Positions 1 through 8,369 of a stretch of DNA of 64,000 nt are shown one piece after another. Origin of the DNA: JAEUQQ01 sp963697285. Lineage in GTDB: Bacteria > Acidobacteriota > Vicinamibacteria > Vicinamibacterales > JAFNAJ01. The stretch is taken from positions 372,001-436,000 of the forward strand of contig CAVONI010000011.1 in NCBI GenBank assembly GCA_963697285.1. The letters run 5' to 3'. Both the position numbers and the translations under genes were made by a program. The notes beneath the pieces were generated by a model. The model was not told the origin of the DNA. It saw only the letters and a program-made list of their open reading frames with translations, and did not search any database. Positions within the stretch are counted from its first letter, which is position 1. Every line of letters starts with the position of its first letter.

Positions 1-644
1 TCATATGTCCACGCGCCAGGCGCCGCGGCCTTGGTGTACGTGACGGTGACCATGTGCGGCGACCCAAGGGCATCGTAGATCTGCACCGAGGTCGTGAACA
101 CGTCGCCCGACACGGCGGCGGCGTTGAGGTTCGTCGAGGTGGCGAAGCTCGTGGTGGCCACCGGCTCACGCAGGACACCTGGCGGCACCGTGATGTCGCT
201 GGGCTCGCCGGTCGTGATGATCTGCTGTGTCAGGGGGTCGATCTGCGTGAAACCCTGCACCCGGTATCCGTCGGGTGACACGAGCTCACCATCACGGTTG
301 AAGCTGAAGTTGCCGGCACGGGTGTAGGCCTGGTTCCCCGAGTTCGGGTCCTTGACCACGAAGAACCCGTTGCCCTGGATGGCGACGTTTGTCGTCTCGC
401 GCGTGTTCTCGATCGAGCCCTGGCTGAACACCGGTGAAATGGAGCCCGTGACGACACCGAGGCCCACCTGCATGGGGTTGACGCTCGATCCGCCCACGTT
501 CTGGCTGACGAGATCCGTGAAGCTGACCGTGCTCGCCTTGAACCCGATGGTGTTGATGTTCGCGAGGTTGTTGCCGATGACACTCAGGTACGTGGAATTG
601 GCGTTGAGCCCCGACAGCCCCGCCGAGAATGAAACGACCGCCAT
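1..644 (-). CDS. flgE: Flagellar hook protein FlgE (N-terminal part, runs off window)
   Basis: This is the start of the subunit of the extracellular flagellar hook. It begins with ATG at 644 and stays open to base 1, so about 214 residues are present and the C-terminus is missing. The N-terminus has the axial-protein pattern: MAVVSFSAGLSGL, then an SVIGNNLANINTIGFK rod/hook motif, then VQGNGFF-type and FNRDGELVSPDG-type blocks expected in FlgE/FlgF/FlgG. Immediate linkage to flgD favours the hook protein over a rod protein. The start codon overlaps the flgD stop by one base (TAATG), so translation is probably coupled. It is the last visible gene of a long flagellar operon. Confidence 0.9.
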   Translation of the reverse strand, partial: MAVVSFSAGLSGLNANSTYLSVIGNNLANINTIGFKASTVSFTDLVSQNVGGSSVNPMQVGLGVVTGSISPVFSQGSIENTRETTNVAIQGNGFFVVKDPNSGNQAYTRAGNFSFNRDGELVSPDGYRVQGFTQIDPLTQQIITTGEPSDITVPPGVLREPVATTSFATSTNLNAAAVSGDVFTTSVQIYDALGSPHMVTVTYTKAAAPGAWTY

Positions 645-961
645 TACCTGCCTCCTGTGGAATCTGTCCCGGACGTCGTCTGGGTCTGTGTCGACGTGGC
701 CGGCGCCGTGCCGGCGATCATCTGTTCGAGCGACTTGATCGACGTGGCGATCTCGGTCAGCTTCTCGAGCTGGCTGAACGTCGCCAACTGCGCGATGAAC
801 TCGGTGTCGTCCTGGGGCTTCGAGGGATCCTGGTGCGTCAACTGCGTGACCAGCAGCTTCATGAACGCGTCCTGTCCCAGGGTCTTGCTCGCGTTCAACG
901 TTGTGGTTGACGTGGTGTTCGTGTTCGTCGCCGATGTTCCGGACGTGCCATTGACCGTCAC
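644..961 (-). CDS. flgD: Flagellar hook-capping protein FlgD, short form
   Basis: FlgD caps the growing hook and allows FlgE subunits to polymerise. The 105-residue protein has a Thr/Ser/Asn-rich start and then the conserved N-terminal FlgD block (LGQDAFMKLLVTQLTHQDP, then EFIAQLATFSQLEKL). It ends soon after in a TQTQTTSG-type tail. Typical FlgD proteins also carry a C-terminal beta-rich region and reach about 140-230 residues, so this is a minimal, N-domain-only form. The start is GTG at 961, overlapping the fliJ stop as GTGA. No fliK lies between fliJ and flgD, where many genomes place it. Confidence 0.88.
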   Translation of the reverse strand: MTVNGTSGTSATNTNTTSTTTLNASKTLGQDAFMKLLVTQLTHQDPSKPQDDTEFIAQLATFSQLEKLTEIATSIKSLEQMIAGTAPATSTQTQTTSGTDSTGGR

Positions 962-1419
962 GTGCTGCCTCCTCTGCTGCGACGTGCAAACCGCAGCGTG
1001 CCCAGATCGTCGAGCGCGCGCGTGGTCTCGCGCCGCTCCTCGTGGTCGTGCGCGTGCAGGCGCCGCTCGCGGAACCGCTCGAGCGCCCGCCGCTTGCGCC
1101 GTGTCTCGATAGCCGCCCGCTGCGCCTCGCGCAGGTCGCCCTCGCGCGCCTCGAGCTCGCGCTCACGTCGCGCGAGATCGAGCCGTTGTGCTGCAATCCA
1201 ATTCCGATACCACGTGCGCAGCGTCGCGTCGCCCGGCGTCCGCGCCACATCGTCGTTGGCCCGTTGCAGCGCCACGTCGAACGTCCGCGCGGCGGCATCA
1301 CGCACGTCGCGCGCCGCGTTTCGCAGGGTTTCCGCGTCAGCTGCCGCCTTCTGCGCCAGGTCGTCCTGCGTGATGCGCAGGTCGAGCGCGGGCTGCGCAC
1401 GGAACGTGAAGCGCTTCAC
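958..1419 (-). CDS. fliJ: Flagellar export chaperone FliJ
   Basis: FliJ is a small coiled-coil stalk protein of the flagellar type III export apparatus; it binds the FliI ATPase ring and FlhA. I place the start at GTG 1419 because the protein then begins VKRFTFRAQPALDLR, the usual FliJ opening; an ATG at 1452 would add 11 residues. The product is about 153 residues, rich in Arg, Ala and Glu and almost entirely helical, with heptad-like patterns throughout. It lies 91 bases after fliI and overlaps flgD by four bases. FliJ sequences diverge strongly, so the call rests on the N-terminal motif, composition and position. Confidence 0.78.
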   Translation of the reverse strand: MKRFTFRAQPALDLRITQDDLAQKAAADAETLRNAARDVRDAAARTFDVALQRANDDVARTPGDATLRTWYRNWIAAQRLDLARRERELEAREGDLREAQRAAIETRRKRRALERFRERRLHAHDHEERRETTRALDDLGTLRFARRSRGGST

Positions 1420-1510
1420 GCGCGCCCCCACTGCGCCCGTGCAGTGCGCCAAGTGTCGGTAGACCGACCCGCATGACCTGACGATCCGTCGGTCGATCGC
1501 ACACGTGTCA

Positions 1511-2827
1511 TCACAAGCCCTGCAACGCGTTCAACGAGCGGTCGAGCGCCGCGAGATCCCCTGCGTCCTGCTTGAGGAACGTCTCGATGCGATCACGCCT
1601 GGCGAGCGCCTCGTCGATGCGTGCGTTGGAGCCGGGCACATAGGCGCCGACGCTGATCAGGTCTTCACTCGATCGCACGGTCGCGAGCCAGTCGCGTACC
1701 TGCCCCGCCTTGAGGCGGTGTTCCACCGTGGTCACGTCGGGCATCGTCCGGCTCACGCTCTGGAGGACGTCGATGGCCGGGTAGTGATTCCGCGAGGCGA
1801 ACTCGCGCGAGAGCACGATGTGCCCGTCGAGGATGGCGCGCACGTGGTCGGCGACGGGCTCGTTGTGATCGTCGCCCTCGACGAGCACGGTGTAGAACGC
1901 GGTGATGCTGCCGCGCCCGCGGACGTTGCCCGCCCGCTCGAGCAGGCCCGGCAACAGGGCGAACACTGATGGCGGATAACCCTTCGCGGTCGGCGGCTCC
2001 CCTGCCGCAAGGCCGACCTCGCGCTGCGCCATCGCGAAGCGGGTCACCGAGTCCATCATCAACAGGACGTTCTTCCCCTGGTCGCGGAAGTACTCGGCGA
2101 TCGTCGTGGCTGCGTAGGCGGCCCGCAGGCGCACGAGCGGCGGGTTGTCAGACGTCGAGACGACGACGACCGACCGTGCCAGCCCCTCGGCCCCGAGGTC
2201 GTGCTCGAGGAAGGCGCGGACTTCGCGGCCGCGTTCTCCCACAAGCGCAATGACGGCGATGTCGGCGCCCGTCCCGCGCGCCATCATGCCGAGCAGCGTG
2301 CTCTTGCCCACGCCGCTGCCGCCGAACAGGCCAACGCGCTGGCCCCGCCCGCACGTGAGCAGGGCGTCGATCGCACGCACGCCCGTACCCATCGGGGCCA
2401 CGATCGGATCGCGCGCCAGCGGGTTCATGGGTGGAGGCTGCAACGGGTACTCCTCGCTGCCCTCGACCGGCGGCAGGCCGTCGAGCGGCCGGCCCAGGCC
2501 GTCGATCACGCGGCCGAGCAACTCGGGGCCGACCACGACCGACGCCGATCCGCCGCGTGCGACAAGGCGATCGCCCGGCCTGATCCCCGAGGTCGTGCCC
2601 AGCGGCACCGACTGCAGGAGGCCGTCCCTGAAGCCCACGACTTCCACCGGCAGCACCTGCCCGTCGAGGCTCACGACGTCGCACAACTCGCCGACGCGTG
2701 CCCGAGGGCCGCGCGATTCGACCAGCAGGCCCACTGTCCGGACGACCTCGCCAGAGACCGCCAGCGGTTGCGCCCGGCGCGCCAGGTCGAGATAGCGCTG
2801 GAGCGAGAAGCCTTCAGGAGTGGCCAT
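1511..2827 (-). CDS. fliI: Flagellar export ATPase FliI
   Basis: FliI is the hexameric ATPase that energises flagellar protein export at the cytoplasmic base of the motor. ATG at 2827 gives 438 residues, the normal family length. An upstream in-frame start at 2950 would add 41 residues that overlap fliH and match nothing. Visible motifs are the Walker A loop GGSGVGKST at about residues 169-177, the Walker B stretch LLMMDSVTRFA, and the F1-type block AGEPPTAKGYPPSVF. The gene overlaps the end of fliH by 14 bases, so the two are probably translationally coupled. Confidence 0.97.
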   Translation of the reverse strand: MATPEGFSLQRYLDLARRAQPLAVSGEVVRTVGLLVESRGPRARVGELCDVVSLDGQVLPVEVVGFRDGLLQSVPLGTTSGIRPGDRLVARGGSASVVVGPELLGRVIDGLGRPLDGLPPVEGSEEYPLQPPPMNPLARDPIVAPMGTGVRAIDALLTCGRGQRVGLFGGSGVGKSTLLGMMARGTGADIAVIALVGERGREVRAFLEHDLGAEGLARSVVVVSTSDNPPLVRLRAAYAATTIAEYFRDQGKNVLLMMDSVTRFAMAQREVGLAAGEPPTAKGYPPSVFALLPGLLERAGNVRGRGSITAFYTVLVEGDDHNEPVADHVRAILDGHIVLSREFASRNHYPAIDVLQSVSRTMPDVTTVEHRLKAGQVRDWLATVRSSEDLISVGAYVPGSNARIDEALARRDRIETFLKQDAGDLAALDRSLNALQGL

Positions 2828-3569
2828 GATCGTGAGCCAGGACCTGCGCGGGCTGGTGGGCGTCGCCGAGCAACGCCCGCGACAGTTCGCCGAGTTGCGT
2901 CTCGACGCTGGCGTCCACGCGACCGAACTCCGAGTCGACGATGCATCCACCGCGCGGGAGCGCCGGATCAGGCGTGATCGTCACGAGGCTGCCCTCCCAG
3001 GCCTCGCCCCGCAACAGCACGATGCCGGCGTAGTCTTCGGGGTTCAGGCGGATCGTCGCCGGGGCGCTCTCGCCGAGCCGCTCGAGGGCCACATGGGCCA
3101 TGGCGGCAACCAGTTCCGTGTCGAGCGACAACTCCCGCCCCACGACGCGCCTGGCGAGCAGGAGCGCGAGCTGCACCATCTGCCGCTCCGTCTGGTGGAC
3201 CATGGTCTTGCGCAGGCGGCTGATGTCTTCGATCGTCTGCGCCATGCGGCGCAGCATGGCGTCGGCACGGCGTGCGCCGGCTTCGACACCGGCGCGCTCA
3301 CCGGCGGCGTAGCCCTTGGTAAACGCGTCGCGCTCGAGGGCCGCCACGTGGGCGTCGATGTCGGCAGGTACCATGGGCGAGGACGCGGCCGCCACTGCCG
3401 GATTCGCCAGCGGTGCTGCGCGCGTCGCGTGCGGCTCGCCGGCCGGCAGGTCGTCCTCCTCGACCTCGTAGATCGACATCGGAGGCTCGGGGGCGTTGCT
3501 GACGATGCGCAGCCAGTCGAACCGACGGACCTGGTCGCCGTCGGTGACACGATGGGCCCTAGACGACAT
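2814..3569 (-). CDS. fliH: Flagellar assembly protein FliH
   Basis: FliH is the peripheral stator-like protein that binds FliI and links the export ATPase to the C-ring. The 251-residue product has an acidic, low-complexity N-terminus, a central helical segment (roughly 75-165) and a C-terminal domain with the pattern VVGRELSLDTELVAAMAHVAL, then a V/E-subunit-like LRGEAWEGSLVTITPDPALPRGGCIVDSEFG block typical of FliH/YscL. The order fliG-fliH-fliI is the canonical one. Its start overlaps the fliG stop by 11 bases. Confidence 0.9.
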   Translation of the reverse strand: MSSRAHRVTDGDQVRRFDWLRIVSNAPEPPMSIYEVEEDDLPAGEPHATRAAPLANPAVAAASSPMVPADIDAHVAALERDAFTKGYAAGERAGVEAGARRADAMLRRMAQTIEDISRLRKTMVHQTERQMVQLALLLARRVVGRELSLDTELVAAMAHVALERLGESAPATIRLNPEDYAGIVLLRGEAWEGSLVTITPDPALPRGGCIVDSEFGRVDASVETQLGELSRALLGDAHQPAQVLAHDHGHS

Positions 3570-4593
3570 ACGGTTCGCCCGCGGCAGCGCCCGTCGTCAG
3601 CAGCCCTTCCTCTTCGAGCTTGCGCGCAATCCCAACGATCTCCTGCTGCGCCTTCTCGACGTCACGCAGGCGAATCGCCCCCATGACTTCCATCTCTTCG
3701 CGGATCATCTCGACCGCGCGCTTCGACATGTTCGCGAAGAACCGGTTGCGGATGTCTTCGCTGGCGCCCTTCAGCGAGACCGTGAGCACCTTCTTGTCGG
3801 CACGCGAGATGATTTCGCGAAGCGCCGTGTCTTCGACGCCCTTCAGGTCGTCGAACACGAACATCAGGTTGCGGATCGAGACGGCCAGGTCGGGCGACTG
3901 GTTCTCGATCGCCTCGAGCACGGGCTGGCTGACGCCACGGTCGATGCGGTTGAGCAGCTCGGCGACCGCACGCACGCCGCCGTACGACTCGTGCGTCTGT
4001 CCGCCCACCGACTTCAGGCGCTGCTCGATGACCGAGGAGATGCGCGAGATGACCTCGGGCGAGATCTCGTCGAGGTTCGCCATGCGCGTGACCACCTCGA
4101 CCCGCAGGTCCTCGGGCAGCGAGTACAGCAGGCTCGACGCCTGCGCGGGCTTGAGGTGCGCCAGGATCAGCGCGATCGTCTGCGGGTGCTCGCTGACGAT
4201 GAACTTCGACAACTGCTGCGGATCGGCCTTCTCGAGGTTGGTAAAGGCCATGGTCGACTGGAACGACTTGACCACGCGGTCGAGGACGCGTCGCGCCACC
4301 TCGGAACCGAATGTCTTGACGAGGAGCTTCTGCGCGTACTCGACGCCGCCGCGCGTCAGGTAGTCGGCGGCCTGCCACATCGTGCTGTATTCCTCGAGCA
4401 CCCTCAGGCGCACCTCGTACGGGACGGTGCCCAACGTGGCAACCTCGCGCGCGATGCGCTCGATCTCTTCCTCCTGCAGATGCTTGAAGACGGCCGATGA
4501 CGCGTCCTCGCCGAGAAGGACGGTCAGGATGGCGGCCTTGCGCACGCCGCTCATCTCGACGGGGGCGGGCGTGGCAGTCATCGGGGTGCTCAT
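3559..4593 (-). CDS. fliG: Flagellar motor switch protein FliG
   Basis: FliG is the rotor protein of the C-ring that contacts MotA and converts ion flow into torque. I start it at ATG 4593 (344 residues) because that codon overlaps the fliF stop as ATGA; a start at 4620 would lie inside fliF. The sequence shows the N-terminal FliF-binding region (VRKAAILTVLLG), the middle domain with an EHPQ motif (IVSEHPQTIALILAHL), and the C-terminal charged torque helix ending ...MGAIRLRDVEKAQQEIVGIARKLEEEG. Length and order are typical. Confidence 0.97.
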   Translation of the reverse strand: MSTPMTATPAPVEMSGVRKAAILTVLLGEDASSAVFKHLQEEEIERIAREVATLGTVPYEVRLRVLEEYSTMWQAADYLTRGGVEYAQKLLVKTFGSEVARRVLDRVVKSFQSTMAFTNLEKADPQQLSKFIVSEHPQTIALILAHLKPAQASSLLYSLPEDLRVEVVTRMANLDEISPEVISRISSVIEQRLKSVGGQTHESYGGVRAVAELLNRIDRGVSQPVLEAIENQSPDLAVSIRNLMFVFDDLKGVEDTALREIISRADKKVLTVSLKGASEDIRNRFFANMSKRAVEMIREEMEVMGAIRLRDVEKAQQEIVGIARKLEEEGLLTTGAAAGEPYVV

Positions 4594-6272
4594 GACGCCC
4601 TCTTCTCGTCGGCGAGCCACGACCGGAGCAGGCGGGCGGCGGCTTCCGAGTCCTTGGTGACGGCACCGGTCAGGCGCTTGGCCATCACCGGCACGCGGCG
4701 GTCGCCGCCGTTGGTCTGCGCTTCGATGTCGAGTTGCTGCGCGATCTCGCCTTCGATCTCCTCGATGGTCTTCGGCAACTGCTGCGCGGGCAGCATCTCG
4801 GTCGCCGCAAGCGCCCCCTGCGTCACCTCGCCGTGCCTGACGCGACTCCCCCGCTTCCGGCGGAACACGAGGAACGCCAGGCCGCCGAGCAACGCTACGG
4901 CACCAGTCGCCACGCCCACCCAGCCCCAGGTGGGCACGCGCTGCATCAGCGTGGCCGGTGGCGCAACCGGCACGTCGTCGGCCTGCTGCTCGAAGGCGAT
5001 GTTCTCGACAGTGAGCTGGTCGCCGCGCTCGGTGTCGAGGCCGACGGCCCGGGCCACCAGTCCGTTGATCTTCTGCAGTTCGGCGGGATCACGCGGCTTG
5101 CGCTCGCGCGTGACCGACCCGTCGGCCCCCTTCGTCACCACGAGGCCGTCGTCGAGAATCACTGCGACCGACAGCCGGGCGACGTCGCCGCGGGGCCGTT
5201 GCGTGTGACGCGTGATCTTGCTGATTTCGTTGTTGGTCACCTCGCTGGTGCGCTGCGCCCCGCCGGTGGTCGCGGTGACCGCGGGAGGGACCTGCGTTTC
5301 GGCGGCCGGGGTGTTGCTGCCTGGAGGGGCGCCCTCGGGCAGGTTCGCGCGCGCGCCCGCAATGCCCTGCGACGCGCCGACGCCGCCGCTTCCTTCGAAG
5401 TGCACTTGATGGCTCCGGACGACGACGTTGGGCTCCCACCGTTCCTCGAGGCGATCCTCGGTGTCGATGTTGAGCCGCGCGGCCACGTTGACGCGGACGC
5501 GGTCGACGCCGACGACCGGTTCCAGCAGCGCCACGACCTTCAACGCCAGGTCGCGCTCGAAGCGCTGCTGGCGCTCGATCTGCGTGGCGCCCAGCGGGGC
5601 GTCGTCGGTCGCGTCGCTGGTCAGGGGACGTCCCTGCGTGTCGAGGATGGTCACCAGTTCTGGGCGCAGCCCTTCGACGGCAAAGGCTACGAGGCTGCGG
5701 ATGCCGGTCACCGTGGTGGGGCTCAGCGGCGCGCGGTTCTTCAGGCGCAGCACGACCGAGGCCTTGGCGGGCTGCTCCTTCGCCTGGAAGAGCGAGTCCT
5801 TCGCCATGGCGATGTGCACGCGCGCGCTCGACACTTCGGCGATCGTCGCGATCGTGCGCGCGATCTCGCCTTCGAGGGCCCGGCGATAGGTCACGCCTTC
5901 GAGGAACTCGGTGGCACCGAACTGAGTGCGATCGAAGAGTTCGAACCCCAGGCGGCCCGACTGTGGCAGCCCTGCCCCCGCGAAGTCGAGACGAAGCTGG
6001 TCGAGCTGGTCCGCTGGCACCTGGATGGAGCGCCCGCCGTCCGTCAGCTGGAACGTGACGTCCTGGCCGCGCAGGCGCTCGGTGACGGCCGATGCCGACT
6101 CGGCGTCCATGTCGGAGAACAGCACGCGGTAGGTGGGCTGGCTGAGCCAGAACGCGAAGGCGATGACGGCTCCAACGACGCCAACGAAGGTGGCCGCCAG
6201 CGAGATGAGCTGTGAGTTGCTCATGCTGCCGCGGAGCGATTTGAGCTTCTCGAGGATCTGGTCTGGGGTCAC
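4590..6272 (-). CDS. fliF: Flagellar MS-ring protein FliF
   Basis: FliF forms the membrane-embedded MS ring that nucleates flagellum assembly. The 560-residue protein has a hydrophobic helix near residues 22-44, a periplasmic region with the YscJ/FliF ring-building blocks (VLFSDMDAESASAV, RRALEGEIARTI, ARVHIAMAKDSLF), a low-complexity Gly/Pro/Thr linker, and a second transmembrane helix near the C-terminus followed by basic residues and a FliG-binding tail. Translation appears to begin at GTG 6272; no strong Shine-Dalgarno is visible, so an internal ATG about 16 codons later cannot be excluded. The stop overlaps the fliG start. Confidence 0.96.
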   Translation of the reverse strand: MTPDQILEKLKSLRGSMSNSQLISLAATFVGVVGAVIAFAFWLSQPTYRVLFSDMDAESASAVTERLRGQDVTFQLTDGGRSIQVPADQLDQLRLDFAGAGLPQSGRLGFELFDRTQFGATEFLEGVTYRRALEGEIARTIATIAEVSSARVHIAMAKDSLFQAKEQPAKASVVLRLKNRAPLSPTTVTGIRSLVAFAVEGLRPELVTILDTQGRPLTSDATDDAPLGATQIERQQRFERDLALKVVALLEPVVGVDRVRVNVAARLNIDTEDRLEERWEPNVVVRSHQVHFEGSGGVGASQGIAGARANLPEGAPPGSNTPAAETQVPPAVTATTGGAQRTSEVTNNEISKITRHTQRPRGDVARLSVAVILDDGLVVTKGADGSVTRERKPRDPAELQKINGLVARAVGLDTERGDQLTVENIAFEQQADDVPVAPPATLMQRVPTWGWVGVATGAVALLGGLAFLVFRRKRGSRVRHGEVTQGALAATEMLPAQQLPKTIEEIEGEIAQQLDIEAQTNGGDRRVPVMAKRLTGAVTKDSEAAARLLRSWLADEKRAS

Positions 6273-6317
6273 GGACGTGTCACGCTCGGGAGGGGAAGAC
6301 GCTGACGAACGACCCGG

Positions 6318-6614
6318 CTAGACGGGCATCCGCATGATGTCCTGGTAGGCCTGGACCAGCTTGTTGCGCACCTGCACGCTGAACTGGAACGTCATGTCGG
6401 CCTGCTGCAGCGCGATCATCGCCTCGTGCACGTCTCCCGTGCCGTTGAGCATCTGGCCCACCGCCACGTTCGCGTCGGCGTTGGTCTGCTCGACGTTGGC
6501 CACGAGTTTCTCGAGCGACGAGCCGAAGCCGGCTGCCGACGTCCGCGTTCCCTGGTCAGATCCCGGCATCAAGGGCCGGGTCTGCACGCCGCCGAGCACA
6601 CGTTCAATCGCCAT
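6318..6614 (-). CDS. fliE: Flagellar hook-basal body complex protein FliE
   Basis: FliE joins the MS ring to the proximal rod. The 98-residue product has the usual length and ends with the conserved FliE pattern: a DVHEAMIALQQADMTFQFS block followed by VRNKLVQAYQDIMRMPV. It sits 11 bases after flgC and 45 bases before fliF, the standard flgB-flgC-fliE-fliF order. Confidence 0.95.
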   Translation of the reverse strand: MAIERVLGGVQTRPLMPGSDQGTRTSAAGFGSSLEKLVANVEQTNADANVAVGQMLNGTGDVHEAMIALQQADMTFQFSVQVRNKLVQAYQDIMRMPV

Positions 6615-6625
6615 GAGTCACCTGG

Positions 6626-7054
6626 TCAGCGGCCCAGCTCGAGTGCACGCTGGACGAGATCCCGAATCAATCCGATGGCCGTGAGGTTGGCCTGGTAGGC
6701 GCGCGCGGCACTGAGCATGTCGACCATCTCCTCGGCCGAGTCGACGTTCGGCAGCGAGACATAGCCGTCCTTGTTCGCGTCGGGGTGCGAGGGTTCGTAG
6801 CGCACGCGTGCCGGCGTCTGGTCTTCGAGCACGGCCGCCACCTTCACGCCGGTGGCCGACGCCGTGCCCAGCACCGCGTCGAACGACTGCACCGGTTCGG
6901 CCCCCAGCACGACGTCGCGACGCCGGTAGACCTTGCCGTCGGGTCCGCGCGTCGACTCGGCGTTCGCCAGGTTCGAGACGGCGACCTCGATCCGCATCCG
7001 CTCGGCGGCGAGGGCACTTGCGCTGGCACGAATTGCGGCGTTGAGCGTCGACAT
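6626..7054 (-). CDS. flgC: Flagellar basal-body rod protein FlgC
   Basis: FlgC is a proximal rod subunit in the periplasm. The 142-residue product has the rod-protein N-terminal motif (ERMRIEVAVSNLANAEST) and the FlgC C-terminal block (GYVSLPNVDSAEEMVDML, then SAARAYQANLTAI). Both ends form the coiled-coil axial core of rod proteins. It lies 17 bases after flgB. Confidence 0.96.
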   Translation of the reverse strand: MSTLNAAIRASASALAAERMRIEVAVSNLANAESTRGPDGKVYRRRDVVLGAEPVQSFDAVLGTASATGVKVAAVLEDQTPARVRYEPSHPDANKDGYVSLPNVDSAEEMVDMLSAARAYQANLTAIGLIRDLVQRALELGR

Positions 7055-7071
7055 CTGCAGACTCCCCTTGC

Positions 7072-7473
7072 CTACCGGCCTTCACTGATGGCGTAGCGCA
7101 CCAGCCTGAACTTCGCGGCCAGCGCCGTCTGCGCGCGGGCGAACTCGCCGGCCGCTGACGACATCTCGAGCAGTTCGCGATCGACCTGGACGGTGTTCCC
7201 GTCGCGACGAGCCTGCGCGCCGTCGACCTCGGTGGTCGCGCTGCCCGGGCCGACAGACGCGGCCTGGATGTGACGCGCGTTCGTCGTCTTCAGCGCTCCC
7301 GCCTCGCCGAGGCTGTCGTCGAGCGCCCGGGTGAAGTCGATTTGCTTCGCCTTGAATCCCGGCGTGTCGACATTGGCCAGGTTCGACGCCGAGATGACCT
7401 GGCGGGCCGCCTGGATGGTCATGTGGCGCCGCAATGCCGCCAGAACCGCGCCGTCGTTGATGGAGTCGCTCAC
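7072..7473 (-). CDS. flgB: Flagellar basal-body rod protein FlgB
   Basis: FlgB is the proximal rod subunit that contacts FliE. The 133-residue product carries the axial motif VISASNLANVDTPGFKAKQIDF near the N-terminus and EFARAQTALAAKFRLVRYAI at the C-terminus, both characteristic of FlgB. It is the first gene of the operon, about 60 bases downstream of a sigma-54-like promoter, so it probably sets the expression point for the whole cluster. Confidence 0.95.
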   Translation of the reverse strand: MSDSINDGAVLAALRRHMTIQAARQVISASNLANVDTPGFKAKQIDFTRALDDSLGEAGALKTTNARHIQAASVGPGSATTEVDGAQARRDGNTVQVDRELLEMSSAAGEFARAQTALAAKFRLVRYAISEGR

Positions 7474-7534
7474 CGTTCGCCCTCTAGTTCTGTCGCTGCC
7501 GGCCGATTGATCCGGTCGACGCGAACTGCAGGGT

Positions 7535-7550
7535 TACAAGAACGGTGCCC
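7535..7550 (-). promoter_or_regulatory. Candidate sigma-54 (-24/-12) promoter of the flagellar operon
   Basis: Read on the minus strand the sequence is GGGCAC, five bases, then TTGTA. This matches the TGGCAC-N5-TTGCA consensus with the right GG-to-(G)C spacing and two substitutions. The expected transcription start lies about 50 bases before the flgB start at 7473. An NtrC-family activator with an intact GAFTGA loop is encoded 0.8 kb away, which supports the assignment. Confidence 0.6.
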
Positions 7551-7660
7551 GCCGTTCGGGATAGCCGAATGTGGCAGATGTGGCGGGAATCGGGCGTCTT
7601 GCGGCCGATGGCCTCACAGCGCGACATGTCGGGGCACCGACACCGCGCACGACCGGGACG

Positions 7661-8221
7661 TCAGCGCCGTTCGGCGAGTTCCTTCAACAGCACCTCGATC
7701 CGACCGAGGCGCCCCTCGATGGCATCGAGGCGACCCATGACCAGCGGGCGGCCCTCGCCGGCCTCGCGGGCCGAACTCCGTCGGGCGAGGCGCCGGTTCT
7801 CCTCCTCGAGCGTCACGCGATCGTGGATGCGCTGGAGGACGACGTCCAGCTGGCCGAGCGAGAAGGGCTTGGTCAGGTAGTCGTAGGCCCCAAGGCGGAC
7901 GGCCTGGATCGCGGTGTCGAGTGAGGCATACCCCGTCACGATGACGACGTAGCACGACGGATTGGCCGCCTTGGCGGCCTCGAGCACTGCCACGCCATCG
8001 ACCCCGGGCAACTGAAGGTCGGTAACCACGAGGCCATACCGCGACGGATCGCGCTCGATCGCCGCAACGGCCGCCCGGCCATCGCCGGCCGAGGCCACGC
8101 GCAGCCCGCGCGTCCTGAAGTACTCGACGAGCAGCTCGAGCACGTCGGGCTCGTCATCGACGACCAGCACTTCCGACAGGGTCGAGAAATCGACAGACAG
8201 GCTCAATCTGGACGTTCCCAT
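7661..8221 (-). CDS. Single-domain response regulator with C-terminal coiled coil
   Basis: The 186-residue protein has one receiver domain (residues about 17-135): the acidic pair VVDDE, phospho-acceptor Asp near 68 (VVTDLQLPG), the Thr/Ser switch in IVTGYAS and Lys in LTKPF. A charged helical tail of about 50 residues follows (LEEENRRLARRSS... to the end), likely a coiled coil. There is no DNA-binding or enzymatic output domain, so it probably acts by protein-protein contact. It lies between the flgB promoter region and a divergent NtrC-type activator. A role in flagellar or chemotaxis signalling is inferred from position. Confidence 0.85.
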   Translation of the reverse strand: MGTSRLSLSVDFSTLSEVLVVDDEPDVLELLVEYFRTRGLRVASAGDGRAAVAAIERDPSRYGLVVTDLQLPGVDGVAVLEAAKAANPSCYVVIVTGYASLDTAIQAVRLGAYDYLTKPFSLGQLDVVLQRIHDRVTLEEENRRLARRSSAREAGEGRPLVMGRLDAIEGRLGRIEVLLKELAERR

Positions 8222-8369
8222 GGACGGGACTCCTCACGCGATCGTCGAGTAATCGGCACGTCGTAAGATTCCTTGAGCATTTTTCTCGACAATCGGCTAC
8301 ACTTCCGCTGCCTTACGGCCGACAGTAGTGACGGGCAGCCGACATGCCCGCCAGCTCCGGAGACGTCCG

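Noticed and set aside
4734..6215. 493-residue plus-strand open frame
   Set aside because: Complement of fliF; composition is a codon shadow.
8273..8303. TTGAGC...TACACT as a promoter of the NtrC-type gene
   Set aside because: The spacer is 19 bases and the -35 is weak; not enough to report as a feature.
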